DNA of 64,000 nucleotides. Origin: Megalonaias nervosa. Lineage: Eukaryota; Mollusca; Bivalvia; Unionida; Unionidae. Shown here one piece after another: positions 1 through 12,562 of this stretch (its first letter is position 1; the number at the start of each line of letters is the position of its first letter). Where the stretch lies: the NCBI GenBank assembly GCA_016617855.1, contig JAECUM010004448.1, forward strand, positions 104,467 to 168,466. The letters are read 5' to 3'. Both the position numbers and the translations under genes were made by a program. Below the pieces are notes generated by a model. It had not been told where the DNA came from, did not search any database, and saw only the letters and a list, made by a program, of their open reading frames with translations.

Positions 1-98
1 CTATTATTTGAGACTAACTGGATGTTTGTGCATGGGACATGAATCTGATCTATTATTTGAGACTAACTGGATGTTTGTGCATGGGACATGAATAATGC
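1..98. repeat. 49-bp tandem duplication
   Basis: Two nearly identical copies of a 49-base unit containing TTTGAGACTAACTGGATG lie side by side at the window start. The array may continue to the left. Confidence 0.85.
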
Positions 99-599
99 TA
101 GTCCAAGCTTCCTCTAACCTTTCCCATTCCTTTTTAATATTTGGACATTTATGGGTTGGGGGAGGTCCAAACAATTATCTAAAACTGTGTGGGAAAACTC
201 AGAGGAAACTCAAACTAGACTGATTCCCAATCAAGAGCAATTTGTTCCCATGGGGTATAACTATGAAAAACTAACCAGATGGTAATGACTAAGTGATACA
301 TTTTCTGGAACTCACTGTCTCAAAAGCTGCAAGACTAACAGTGCAAATAAGTAAAGGGGGAAGACAGACAGACAGACATGGATTACTGTGAATGGCTTAA
401 TTTTGAATCAAATTTTTGTTGTTTGACTAAATAATAGATACTAATGGGTAATTAATTTCATAGTTAATAACTAAGCTCTTGCTTACAACTTAAGTCACCC
501 AAGATATTCATGATACTGTGTACAAATCCACTGACCAAGTTTTATAGAAACTGTATGAGAATATACTCCCTAGTTCCAGACAATAATAAGATCAAATAG

Positions 600-2330
600 A
601 TGCAAGGTATCTCATTAACATGCACAGATCTCACGTATCATCCGATCTGTCTACTACAATAATATAACCTTATTTACCAAGGTGGAACAATATCCAACAG
701 GAATTCAGTGATAACTGCACTAATATGAGTAGATCCTGCTCATGATCAAACTCAACCAATACACTGATAATATAACATGTTGGATCAAATCTGATCATAA
801 AAAAAGTTTCTAGCTTGCTAACAAGCTCCAAGAATCAGATGCAAATTGATGTCTTTAATATGTATCAATTTCACTCTTAATTATATTCAAGCAAAATTTT
901 AATTACATAAGCCTATTTACCAAGTTTTATCAAGATCACAGTCTTTAGAGTCATTTAAAACCCCCAACTCAGTGTGATGCAAAAAATCACCTGATAAATA
1001 TGCATAAGTCTTACTCATAAGTAAACTCCATTCAACATCCCTAATGATATTAGCCTAATTCAGGTAAAAAATACTGTCTCTCAGGTCATATTAAGTCAGC
1101 CAATCATATAAATGATCACCTCATTATATGCATAAATCTTGCTCATAATAAAAGACATATGTTAATGATATAAGTCTACTTACCAAGCTTGCCCAGCAAA
1201 TCAGATATAAAATCCCCTCATTAACATTCATGGATCTTGTTCATAGCTGTACCCATCCAAGGATTTGGAGATTTAAGTCCATTTACAAAGCTGATCAGAA
1301 ATAGTCTCTTGAGTGATTACATGCTCAGCCAAAAATCACATGCAAAATCACCTCATTAATATGTGTGGATCACATACATTATTAAACTCATGTGAGATCT
1401 TGATCATATAAGACTAAATATGAAGTCTGATCAAAATCAGAGGGAAAAGAAAGGGTTCTAGAGCGGTAATTAGCTGAGTCAATCAGATGCAATAATGCCT
1501 CATTAAAATGAATCATAATTAAATATATCATATATCTCGATGCTATAAGCCCATATTCCATGTCTGATGAAAATCTGACCAAAATTATGGTTTCCAGAGT
1601 TCAAACAAATTCTGCCAATCAGATTCAAGATCACCTCATTAATATGCACAGTTCAGGCTAATTACTGAACCAATTCAAGATCTTGATAATACAAGTCCAT
1701 GTTTCACGTCAAATCAAAATCGGGTCAGAAATGTGACATCCAGGGTGGTATGAAGCTGAGTCAATCAGACGGAGATCACCTCATCAAAATGTGTGCATCT
1801 CATCATCAAACCTGTCAATGATATGGATGATACAAGCAAACATTTCATGACTGATCAAAACTGGATCATAAATATGACCTCCAGATTCTAACAAGCTCAG
1901 CCAATAGATGTAACATGACTTTATTTGCATAAATGGATCTCACTCATTATCTAAATTGTCCATGATCTTGATGATATAAATGTATCCTACAAGTCTGATC
2001 ACAATCTAATCAGAAATATGGCCTCTAGAGTGGTTCCAATGTCAGCCAATCATATGCAAGATTACTCCTTAATATGCATGTATCTCACTCATTATTAAAC
2101 CCATTCAATGATCTTAATCATATAAGCCTATATTTCAAGTCTGATAAAAAATCTGAGCAGAAATGTTTATTTCAGAGTGTCACATGTTTAGCCCATCAGA
2201 TACAAGATCATTTTATTAATATGCAAGCGCCTCACTCATTATGAAATCTGTTTAAGGCTTTGAGGATCTAAGCATATATTTCCAATTCAGAGCAGAAATA
2301 CAGCCTTCCAAGTGGCAAGAAGCTGAGTCA
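600..2330. repeat. Degenerate ~145-bp tandem satellite
   Basis: About twelve diverged units recur with a period near 145 bases, for example TCTCACTCATTATTAAAC at 1940 and 2087 and equivalents at about 1370, 1510, 1655 and 1796. Each unit contains a GATCTTGATGATATAAG block, a TCTGATCAAAATCTGATCAG block and a CAGCCAATCAGATGCAAGAT block. A lone unit lies at about 4010-4170. No coding frame is apparent. Confidence 0.8.
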
Positions 2331-3315
2331 ACCAGATGCATGACCACTTAATTGTCTAGCATTCAGACTGGCAAGAAGCTGAGTCAACCAGATGAATGAC
2401 CACTTAACTGTCTAGCCTTCAGAGTGGCAAGAAGCTCAGTCAACCACATACATGACCACTTAATTGTCTAGCCTTCAGAGTGGCAGGAAGCCGAGTTAAC
2501 TAGATGCATGACCACTTAATTGTCTAGCCTTCAGAGTGGCAGGAAGCCGAGTTAACTAGATGCATGACCACTTAATTGTCTAGCCTTCAGTGAGGCAGGA
2601 AGCCGAGTTAACTAGATGCATGACCACTTAATTGTCTAGCCTTCAGAGTGGCAGGAAGCTGAGTTAACCCGATGAATGACCACTTAACTGTCTAGCCTTC
2701 AGAGTGGCAGGAAGCTGAGTTAACTAGATGAATGACCACTTTATTGTCTAGCCTTCAGAGTGGCTGGAAGCTGAGTTAACCAGATGCATGACCCCTTAAT
2801 TGTCTAGCCTTCAGAGTGGCAGGAAGCTGAGTTAACCAGATGCATGACCACTTAACTGTCTAGCCTTCAGAGTGGCAGGAAGCTGAGTTAACTAGATGAA
2901 TGACCACTTAATTGTCTAGCCTTCAGAGTGGCAGGAAGCTGAGTTAACTAGATGAATGACCACTTAATTGTCTAGCCTTCAGAGTGGCAGGAAGCTGAGT
3001 TAACCAGATGCATGACCACTTAATTGTCTAGCCTTCAGAGTGGCAGGAAGCTGAGTTAACTAGATGAATGACCACTTAATTGTCTAGCCTTCAGAGTGGC
3101 AGGAAGCTGAGTTAACTAGATGAATGACCACTTAACTGTCTAGCCTTCAGAGTGGCAGGAAGCTGAGTTAACCAGATGCATGACCACTTAATTGTCTAGC
3201 CTTCAGAGTGGCAGGAAGCTGAGTTAACCAGATGCATGACCACTTAATTGTCTAGCCTTCAGAGTGGCAGGAAGCTGAGTTAACTAGATGAATGACCACT
3301 TAACTATCTAGCTTA
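2290..3315. repeat. 56-bp tandem array derived from the 145-bp satellite
   Basis: About eighteen copies of a 56-base unit (core GCAGGAAGCTGAGTTAAC followed by AGATGCATGACCACTTAA) are 90 percent or more alike. The unit is recognisable as part of the neighbouring 145-bp unit (AGAGTGGCAAGAAGCTGAGT). The array therefore looks like a recent local amplification inside an older satellite. Confidence 0.9.
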
Positions 3316-4690
3316 TTACTGAACTTACCCATGATCTTAATGACATAAATATATGTTTCTAAGTTGATCCACAGATGGTACTCTAGTTTTGCATTTTGCA
3401 TAGGGTTAAAAAAAGAAATTACCAGGTTTTTTTCACTAATTATCCTGTCTATTTCTAAATGACTTTCTTGTGTATCTTAGGAATTGTTAAAAGAAATTTT
3501 AATTCCCTTTATTTTGGTATACGATTGATGGTGTAATTTGTGTTATAGAGTATACAGCATGGCTTTATTTCTAATGTGCACCTATTGAAAAACTGCTAGT
3601 TCCACCTGGTTGTTTTTACTTACTGGACTTCCAAAGTGAATTGCAACAAATAAAGATCAGATGACTTTCTTTTACTTTTTAAATAGTTTGTAATTAATTC
3701 ATTGCACTTTCAGAAGCTGCTATTGTCTAGTCTGGCAAAATTCATTTTCCCTATTTTAATAACTGCTGAAGATAGTTACTTGAACTAATTTAGGCTGATT
3801 TTCGAGCACAAGGGAGCAGCCATTCTTGTTAGCTGTAAGCTTAGATTACGTACAATTTCCACAAGTAAAATATCCAAAGAAATTTTAGCCACAGAATGAA
3901 AGTAGCATAGAGGTATGCCAATGTTCTCTCCATTGTGCATGTTTCAAATGTGAACAACTTCACCTTACACCTGTCACACTCTCAGAAATGGATAATATCT
4001 GTAAAGCCCCTGACCCCACCAGATCAGAAATATTTCTTTCAAACTGCCAACATGCTCAGCTAATGAGATGCAAGATGTATCTCACACATTATTAAACTTG
4101 TCTGATGTCTTGATGTAAGCATATATTTATTCCAGGTCTGATCAAAATCTGATCAGAAATACAGCCTACTGTTATGTGTATCTATATTTGTTGTAACTCC
4201 TGATAAATGATATTTATCTATATTTTTGTAAACTGTATTCATGGCTGTAATTTGTAGTGATTATAGCTAAATTTTGTGTACATGTATAGGTTCTATTTTA
4301 AGATATTAGGAGTGATGGGACTGCATAGAATCTATAAATAGTTATAATCAAATTACTAATAATAATATTAGTAGTTAACATGTTGACAAGTTTGGGTTTG
4401 TTTCCCATTTGATAGGTTAGGTCAGGTGGGTTCTTTTCTGTTGTATTTAGGTATTATTTGAGAGGAAGCATTTGTTTGGATTATTCAGTGGAAATGGAAA
4501 GTGCTCGTTGGACTAAAATATTGTTCTGGGACTATTGTGAGTTATTCAAAGGAGTTCTGAACATCATTATCATACATCAGGACTGTTGGCAGACCTGTAC
4601 ATTTGAGAATTTGAAACTCATTCAGAACATTCTATTCTTTTGACCTTGAATAGAATGTTCTAGAATTAATTTGGTTTCAGTTCATAATAC
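3316..4690. other. AT-rich non-coding stretch with one stray satellite unit
   Basis: No exon, RNA gene or element end was recognised. A single degenerate 145-bp satellite unit lies at about 4010-4170. The open frame at 4458-4643 has no recognisable similarity. Confidence 0.5.
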
Positions 4691-6560
4691 AGCTACAGAC
4701 TCCATCTACTGCATTATAATGACAGAGAGCTGTACAGTTAGACTCCATCAACTGCATTATAATGACAGAGCTGTACAGACAGACTCCATCTACTACATTA
4801 TAATGACAGAGAGCTGTATTGTTTGAATGTACTGCATTATAATGACAGAGCTGTACAGTTAGACTCCATGTACTGCATTATAATGACAGAAAGCTGTACA
4901 GTTAGACTCCATGTACTGCATCATAATGACAGAGCTGTATAGTTTGACTGAATGTGCTGCATCATAATGACAGTGAGCTGTATAGTTAGACTGAATATAT
5001 TGTAATTATAATGACAGAGAGCTGTATAGTGAGACTGAATGTACTGCATTATAATGACAGAGAGCTTTATAGAGACTGAATGTACTGCATTATAATGACA
5101 GAGAGCTGTATAGAGAGACTGAATGTACTGCATTATAATGACAGAGTTGTATAGTGAGACTGAATGTACTGCATTATAATGACAGAGAGCTGTATAGTGA
5201 GACTGAATGTCTTGCATTATAATGACAGAGAGCTGTATAGTGAGACTGAATGTACTGCATTATAATGACAGAGAGCTGTATAGTGAGACTGAATGTACTG
5301 CATTATAATGACAGAGAGCTGTATAGACAGACTGAATGTACTGCATTATAATGACAGAGATGTATAGTGAGACTGAATGTACTGCATTATAATGACAGAG
5401 AGCTGTATAGAAGACTGAATGTACTGCATTATAATGGCAGAGAGCTGTATAGCCAGACTGAATGTACTGCATTATAATGATGGAGAGCTGTATAGTGAGA
5501 CTGAATGTACTGCATTATAATGACAGAGCTGTATAGTGAGACTGAATGTACTGCATTATAATGACAGAGAGCTGTATAGACAGACTGAATGTACTGCATT
5601 ATAATGACAGAGAGCTGTACAGTGAGACTGAATGTACTGCATTATAATGATGGAGAGCTGTATGGTGAGACTGAATGCACTGCATTATAATGACGGAGAG
5701 CTGTATAGTGAGACTGAATGTACTGCATTATAATGATGGAGAGCTGTACAGTGAGACTGAATGTACTGCATTATAATGACAGAGAGCTGTATAGTGAGAC
5801 TGAATGTACTGCATTATAATGACAGAGAGCTGTATAGACAGACTGAATGTACTGCATTATAATGACAGAGATGTATAGTGAGACTGAATGTACTGCATTA
5901 TAATGACAGAGAGCTGTATAGAAGACTGAATGTACTGCATTATAATGGCAGAGAGCTGTATAGTGAGACTGAATGCACTGCATTATAATGATGGAGAGCT
6001 GTATAGTGAGACTGAATGTACTGCATTATAATGACAGAGCTGTATAGTGAGACTGAATGTACTGCATTATAATGATGGAGAGCTGTATAGTGAGACTGAA
6101 TGTACTGCATTATAATGACAGAGCTGTATAGTGAGACTGAATGTACTGCAATATAATGACAGAGAGCTGTATAGTGAGACTGAATATACTGCATTATAAT
6201 GAGAGAGAGAGCTGTATAGTGAGACTGAATATACTGCATTATAATGAGAGAGAGCTGTATAGTGAGACTGAATGTACTGCATTATAATGACAGAGAGCTG
6301 TATAGAGAGACTGAATGTACTGCATTATAATGATGGAGAGCTGTACAGTGAGAGTGAATGTACTGCATTATAATGATAGAGAGCTGTACAGTGAGACTGA
6401 ATGTACTGCATTATAATGATGGAGAGCTGTATAGTGAGACTGAATGTACTGCATTATAATGATGGAGAGCTGTACAGTGAGACTGAATGTACTGCATTAT
6501 AATGATGGAGAGCTGTATAGTGAGACTGAATGTACTGCATTATAATGATGGAGAGCCAAG
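4690..6560. repeat. 38-43-bp tandem minisatellite (about 45 copies)
   Basis: The unit contains GAGACTGAATGTACTGCATT and ATAATGACAGAGAGCTGTAT. Length varies between copies through 2-5-base deletions (for example GAGAG versus GAG). The first part (4690-4920) is more diverged, with GTTAGACTCCAT in place of GTGAGACTGAAT. The open frames on the minus strand here (repeated NAVHSVSLYSS-like peptides) are by-products of the repeat. Confidence 0.95.
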
Positions 6561-7152
6561 AGCTGTACAGATATTACAGAATAATGTATCAGCCAAAAGT
6601 ATCTAACAATAGTCTTGACAACTATCATAAAATATTTTTAATGTAAAAATAAAGTACCTGATGACAGCAAGTTTGAACACTCATTTAATAAAATAATATA
6701 ATAGTTTAGTAACAGATTTTAGAAAGAACTTAAATTTCATATGATTGGCTTGAAAGTAAAATTAGAGCTTAGAAAAGCACTTCAATTTCATATGATCAGC
6801 TTTGAGGTAAAATTAGAGTTCAGAAAGGACTTCAATCTCATATGAATGGCCTTGAGATAAAAACCAATTTTAAGAAGCACTTCAATTTCAAAGTTGATCG
6901 TAATTTACTTTATGACTTACAGATCTGCTAAAAACTGTTGAGATCTGCCTTAATGACTTGCCAGTAATTCTAGAGAATGTCGTACCTGTAAAGGTTCCAA
7001 GCTTTCAAATAAAACCAAGTCAGCCTTTTGTGTTTCATCACCTATTTGGCTGTACCATACAGACTGTCAATATATCTCTGAAAATTAACAAATGCAAAAT
7101 TGTGAATATACTTGTACCATACACACACAAAAAGTGTGTGAATATAGTCATA

Positions 7153-7193
<41 letters not shown>

Positions 7194-9050
7194 TGCACAC
7201 ACACAGACTAGATGTTACTGAAAAATACTGTCCTCATATGTCATCATCGATAAGGACATGTGTCATGACACTGTTAACTTTTTACAATATATCATTCAGC
7301 TTGATATATTCATGTGTTATAATTAATGAAATAATAAATGAAGTTGATTAAAGAATAAAATGAGCATATTTATATGAATAAATTAGAATTCAGGTAATTC
7401 AACCCCAGCTGTCTCTAACAAGCACAATCTTTTGAACTGCCAATTTGGTCCTGGAAAAACCCTGTTCTGTATATTATATAATAAAAACAAAACTCCAGAG
7501 TTCAAATGGCACTCTCTTAAACTCAGTCCATTATCACCTGAATTTAAAATCAAAAGGATTTACTCTTCCAGCCTTGAACTGCTGGTCACTCTATAATGAA
7601 GGCCAGTCTATATTTCGGGTGAAACAATTTTAAAGTCTATATTTGGTGTGACACAACTGGTTGTTCATACAGCAAACTAATTAGTATAATTGTGAGTCAA
7701 CTGGTGTACTGACTAGGGTCAGCAGTACAATAACCTTGGTTGGCAGTCAATCATGTCTTATATTTGTGCTGTTCGCCCTTGGTGGGAGCCAATCAGACAT
7801 AATCATTATGCTGTTAAATCTACCAAGTAGAGTAACACTTGTGTGGTATTTCCATGAAAGTACTTGTTAGTGAACTACTTAAATACAATGGTCCCCATCT
7901 TGGCACCCCATGCATTTTATTGCCAGATTCCTTTGGCACTAAAGAGTTTGTGTTCAAAAGTCCCCTGCTGGGCAACTATACCTTTAACATGGCCAGAATG
8001 CATATTTGTGCCAAAAAAAATAAAGTTACCACCACCAGCAGATACATATTGGGGTTCACTTATTGAAATCTCATGAATATTTGTGGACTTCTGGACTCAA
8101 CACACTCCCATTTGCTCCAACATACTGATACCTAATTTTATTCTTTACAAGTAATCAGATTATTTTTCTGTTGTTTATTCGATAGATGTCAGGCTTTGTC
8201 ACTCTGAAAATTAATGTCTATTATTACTACCAATAATTATCAAGACAACAAAACCTAACAACTGCGAAGCACAAAATTGTTCAGCTCAGGTCAGCATGAT
8301 GTCCAGTTGCCATAAGGCTGTCTTAGCTTATCTCTCTGTATTATAAAGAGTACCAGTCTATAGCCAGTCAATCACATGAAAAGCTTATTTCCTTTGTAAA
8401 TACAGAGCATTAGAAGTTAAAACCCGGTATCAGTCTGACAATGGTACAGTTGCCAGTGAAGGAATTTTTGCAAAACAGAGCTAACTGTTATTAGACATTC
8501 TCAGTTTAGAAGAAAGAAAAGTAAAAGCCATTTGACCAAACAAAAGATAGAGTCTTATGATCATTTCTGAGAAGTCTGATATCAGAAACATTCAAATAAA
8601 CATCTTCAATCATACAGTACATTTTGCAGTAGTAGGAAAATGATAATTATTCACAATTATTTTAAATATTTAAAAAATTATATAGTTACAGCTTGCTTAT
8701 ATATGCAAGTTCTCACATTGTTTTGTATTTTTGTTCACAAACAAGAGTCAGGGTCATAACAAATGTTGTACTGTATATCTGACTCACATGTTAATATGAT
8801 TATTATAATGTCATGAACAGAACTATTCAATGAAAGTAACTTTAACTTCAACCTGTTTTATTTCACAACTGGATTTATTAAATCATCAAAAAATAAACAT
8901 GAATTAGGAATAGTTGACTTATTTCATACTGAGCTATAGCAATTTATTTAAACAAGAAAATCTGAACATGAGCTAAACCTAAGAAAGTAAATTTATCAGT
9001 AACATTATGTTTCTGAGAAAATTTACCCATCATGTTAACTTTAAGAAAAT
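6561..9050. other. AT-rich stretch without recognised gene
   Basis: The stretch holds an (AC)n microsatellite at about 7150-7205 and three loosely related 65-bp units at 6700-6900 (CATATGAT...GGCTT...AAATTAGAG). It was searched for the missing GALC C-terminal exons without success. Confidence 0.5.
7143..7206. repeat. (AC)n microsatellite
   Basis: About 20 AC dinucleotides, slightly interrupted by GTGTGC. Confidence 0.95.
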
Positions 9051-9586
9051 AAGCTTTCTAACTTCCGAATCCAGACATCCCCAACAGACATAAATCATCT
9101 ATTCAATCTTGTATCATATAAAGGGCAGTAACTGTTACCCATTACCTACCCAAGTTGCCATCAGGTATCAGTAGTTTTAACATCACCCATACATGAAGAT
9201 GCTTGTATAGTGGGGAGGTTGGGAGAGTTTTAATGTAATACACCATGGGTATCCTTCAAGGGAAGAAAGACTGTAATCCCTATGTGAAAACCTGACTTGA
9301 AAGCAACAAAGTTGATGGGCATGCCATCTGTCAAAATTCTACCTGGCTAAGGAGGATATTATTTAACTTCTATTTTCTTACCAACAAAATTCTTACAGAT
9401 GAATCTAGCAAAAAAGTGCTAAACTATGCCCATGAGGATACTGAGGTGATGTCATTTGGTCTGGTGGTCATCTGGGCAGTAGCCAACGGACCCACCATAT
9501 TAAAATCTTGTCTCGGTGATGCTAAATCTCCAAGAAAAACTCAAGAAGGTTGACTGTGCATGCCATCTAAAAGCTTCTTTCACATC

Positions 9587-9787
9587 TCAGATTGGAATGT
9601 TACTTTTGAAAGTGAGGTTCGCAGAAATTGCCCTAATGTCATGAACTGAAATCTTCATGTGGAAATACTGATCTTTTGAGACTTTAGAATATACCAAGTG
9701 TAACCTACTGCAGTCATGATGATAGGGTTTAAGGGTGAAATCCTCTTTTGCAACATTTACTGGGGGAAAGCCATTTCCTTGTTCCAT
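9587..9787 (-). pseudogene. DIRS copy A tyrosine recombinase, C-terminal catalytic part
   Basis: The frame contains HDIRAISANLTFKSNIPI, the H-x-x-R box of DIRS tyrosine recombinases with the following helix. The start Met is an internal codon; the true upstream part is shifted or stopped. Confidence 0.7.
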
Positions 9788-10274
9788 GACTTTTCCGTTT
9801 TGAGTTTCAAATTATACATGACAGTGTGGACAGCGTCTTGCATGGTCACTTCTCTTGACAGTGTGGACAGCATCTTGAATGGTCACTTCTCTTGACAGTG
9901 TAGACAGCATCTTGCATGGTCACTTCTCTTCACATATCTATTGAAAAAAGAAAGAGTATATGATGACTCTGATTACTTGCTGATGGCTGCCTATTCTTGG
10001 CTACAAGACCTGGTTGCATCACTGGATCTCAGAACCATCCATTCTAAACTGGAGATGGTTCAGTTCATTCAGTTCAGGTCCACTGAAAAGGCATGTAAAA
10101 TGCTCACTCTGCATGCTGAAGTTATGATGAAACACACTTTGTATGATACCAGCTTCAGTGAGGTTCTGGTTAAAGGCACAAATTTATCTGAATTCAGGCA
10201 AGTCAAAACCCATAAAATATTTCATTCTGGAAATAGGGTTATGGATTTTGGTCAGTTAAAATTGGCATCTTGGT

Positions 10275-10595
10275 CTAATAGATCTTTATCATGACCAATA
10301 TCTCCTCTGCCATGATGTCTGAAAGTGTCAGAAATAATGGAGCCTCATACAACCAGAGGAAAATATCAGCCAGTTCAGGAAGTGAAGCACCTGAAGGGAT
10401 GATACTGTTGACTTTGCACCAGTCTCTGAATACACACCACTTTCTCTGATAAGCCATCAAAGTGGAGGGCCTTCTTGCTTGTGAGATTCTCTCTACAATC
10501 AAAAGTTTAAACTCTTTTCTTTGCAAGGCTCCCTTGAGAAGAGAAAGACATGAAGGAAAAGTCAGTCTGGATAGAGATGGAACACCTGTGACCAT
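10275..10595 (-). pseudogene. DIRS copy A tyrosine recombinase, N-terminal core-binding part
   Basis: The frame contains ERISQARRPSTLMAYQRKW and FRDWC, the hallmark of DIRS tyrosine-recombinase core-binding domains (RPST...Y..KW..F..WC). It reads on from RNase H remnants at 10.6-11.3 kb. It is broken before the catalytic part. Confidence 0.75.
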
Positions 10596-10924
10596 GGTTG
10601 TTTGAGAAGATTCTGCTTAGATGAATATTCCTGAGCAAATCTATCATGAAATTGAGTTGATTGTTGACCTATCTGAGAGGGGCTAGAGTCATTTTGCAGT
10701 TCTGACCCATAAATTTCTCTATTATTTTTGGTACTAAGACCACAGGGGAGTAGGCAAAGGCCCACAACTCCTCCAAACTGACTGAAATGCATTCACAGCC
10801 CAAGCATCTGGGTCCAGAACTAGTGCTACAAAGGTAGACAGATAGTGATTCCACCTTGTCGCAAAAAAAGCCAATCATCAGAGATCATTCAGTATCAATG
10901 ATCTTCCTTTATGTCGACAGAGAG

Positions 10925-11314
10925 TCAGCCAGGACAACAAGTCTGCTGGGCATATGTCTGATTTCTACACCAATACCGAGCTGATTTGTACACCGATACA
11001 GAGTTGATTTGTACACCGATACAGAGCTGATTTGTACACTGATACAGAGTTGATTTATACACCGATACAGAGTTGATTTGTACACCGATAGAGTTGATTT
11101 GTATACCGATACCGAGTTGATTTGTACACCGATACCAAGCTGAAAGCACTAATGCTGCAACTGCCAACCCAGAATGCACAACTTGGGTGAATTTGTTCCC
11201 CCATTTGATGAGGTAGAACATCATCACTGAATTGTCAGACATGGTTAGGACTGTTTTCCCCCAGAGGTGACCTTTCCAGAAATGAAAGGAATTGATAATA
11301 GATTTCATTTCCAA
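10925..11314 (-). pseudogene. DIRS copy A RNase H fragment with internal 23-bp repeat expansion
   Basis: MEMKSIINSFHFW and TVLTMSDNSVMMFYLIKWG follow the DIRS RNase H pattern (LE.KA...AL..F then V...SDN..VV.YL.K.GG). After AWYRCTNQLGIG the frame enters a 23-base tandem repeat, which replaces the rest of the domain. Confidence 0.75.
10965..11135. repeat. 23-bp minisatellite (about 7 copies) inside DIRS copy A
   Basis: The repeated unit contains GAGTTGATTTGTACACCGAT. Units differ by single bases, and one copy has lost five bases. Confidence 0.9.
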
Positions 11315-12189
11315 AATGACTGACGTAAAGAGTTTACTGGCATGGATGGATGGCTCACCAGTGTATAATGGTCAATACATATGTAAACCATGTGGATGCT
11401 GGTACAGACAGCTCCATCAGTAAGATCCCCAAAAGGTCCATATTCAATGGTCCCATACACCTTATGTGGTATGAGTCGCCAACATGACCAATCTACAGAC
11501 ATTGTGCTTGAAGGTACTGATGATCAGATGACTGGATGGGCTGGTCAGCAGCCAGGATGGCATAGTATAGTATTTCAGTATGATATACCGGATGATTAAG
11601 ATCTGTAAAAAACCCATACACCTCGACTTACAGACCTAAAAGCTATGCCTGGACATGTGGGGGACTTGGCTGTCTAAAAAAAGTGGGAGAATACGCCCCT
11701 ATGTGCTAAAAATTACTGAATAAGGTTTGAGACAAATTTACAGGCATGACACATCTGTAGCTCTAATAATGGCATAGAAGACTATCAGGAAAGCAAAACT
11801 GCAGTGCCTTGCTCCCCCAATTCTGCTGATAGTGTATTCTGTCTCAACAATGTCCCCTACTAAACTCAAAAATGATTCCGTCTTGGGGTAGATACTCAAA
11901 ATATCTTACTGCTCATTGAAAAACCCTAATTCTGGACAGGATGGTTTGAAAACCATTGAGATAACATAGGAATATTGGGAGGTTTACAGTACGATGTTGA
12001 ATGTACTGTAGCAAAAGCTTAAAACTAGTGATGTCTGTCAATGGCAAGAGGAAGTAAAAGGCAGAATTCATCTATTATATATAGAAGGAAATGATGATTT
12101 TTGTCTTCTGGGAGGGATTTGTTTGCGAGATAGCAAGCTTATTTTCCCGACTTTAATGTGATCAGGGAATGTATTTGACAGGGAAGTCT

Positions 12190-12430
12190 GAGCATAGCTA
12201 GGCCAAAGAAACTGAACTTGAGCTGAACCAAAGAAACATGAGCACGAGGCAGGCCAACAGCATTTAAGAGTGGGCTGGGTCAAATTTAAACTCATTCATG
12301 GGTGGGGCCAAAAAAATATGAGCCTAATGCAGGCCAAGAGCACTTGATTATGTGCTGGGACAAACAAACTCAAACATTAGCTGGGTCAATGAAATCTGAG
12401 CATGTGCTCAGCCACAAGCTATTGGCATGT
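12190..12430. repeat. Degenerate ~65-bp tandem repeat beside exon 11
   Basis: Three to four diverged units share GGCCAA, AAACATGAGC and AGCTGGGTCAA segments. They fill the space between DIRS copy A and GALC exon 11. Confidence 0.6.
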
Positions 12431-12472
12431 AGAGTAAAAGCAATGGCCCTTTATTAGATACAGCATACTTAC

Positions 12473-12562
12473 AAAGCTACCAGTCAGCTTCAAGGTAAGA
12501 TTCTGCTTCTGTACATCATACTTTGTCAACACCTCATGCAGACATTGAGATACATTATACGC
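12473..12562 (-). CDS. GALC: GALC exon 11 (probable)
   Basis: The exon has 30 codons in phase 0: AYNVSQCLHEVLTKYDVQKQ then NLTLKLTGSF. The acceptor is GATTTCAG and the donor is TTT followed by GTAAGT. The ends resemble vertebrate YFNVSQQFATFVLKGSF, but here the middle is about 13 residues longer. Vertebrate GALC has about 13 residues (SHKHSKCIRPFLP) between the end of exon 10 and this block. No exon for them was found in 12.56-19.47 kb. NVSQ and NLT are possible glycosylation sites. Confidence 0.75.

Larger units (their letters stand above)
9050..12190 (-). mobile_element. DIRS-like retrotransposon copy A (internally deleted)
   Basis: Coding order on the minus strand is RNase H then tyrosine recombinase. 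The left terminal region (9073-9290) carries the shared block AAAGGGCAGTAACTGTTACC and GGGAGAGTTTTAATGTAAT. The right end (12030-12190) is its inverted counterpart, with TTTAATGTGATCAGGGAATG. Gag and RT are mostly gone. DIRS elements replicate by reverse transcription and integrate with a tyrosine recombinase, with no DDE integrase. This copy is dead, with frames broken by shifts and stops. Exact ends are uncertain by tens of bases. Confidence 0.8.

Noticed and set aside
4921..6282. Several overlapping open frames with repeated HYNAVHSVSLYSS-like peptides
   Set aside because: They are translations of the 38-43-bp satellite. All frames of a tandem repeat without stops stay open, and there is no start context or unique sequence.
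9941..10294. Plus-strand 117-codon open frame
   Set aside because: Antisense to the recombinase region of DIRS copy A; no family match.
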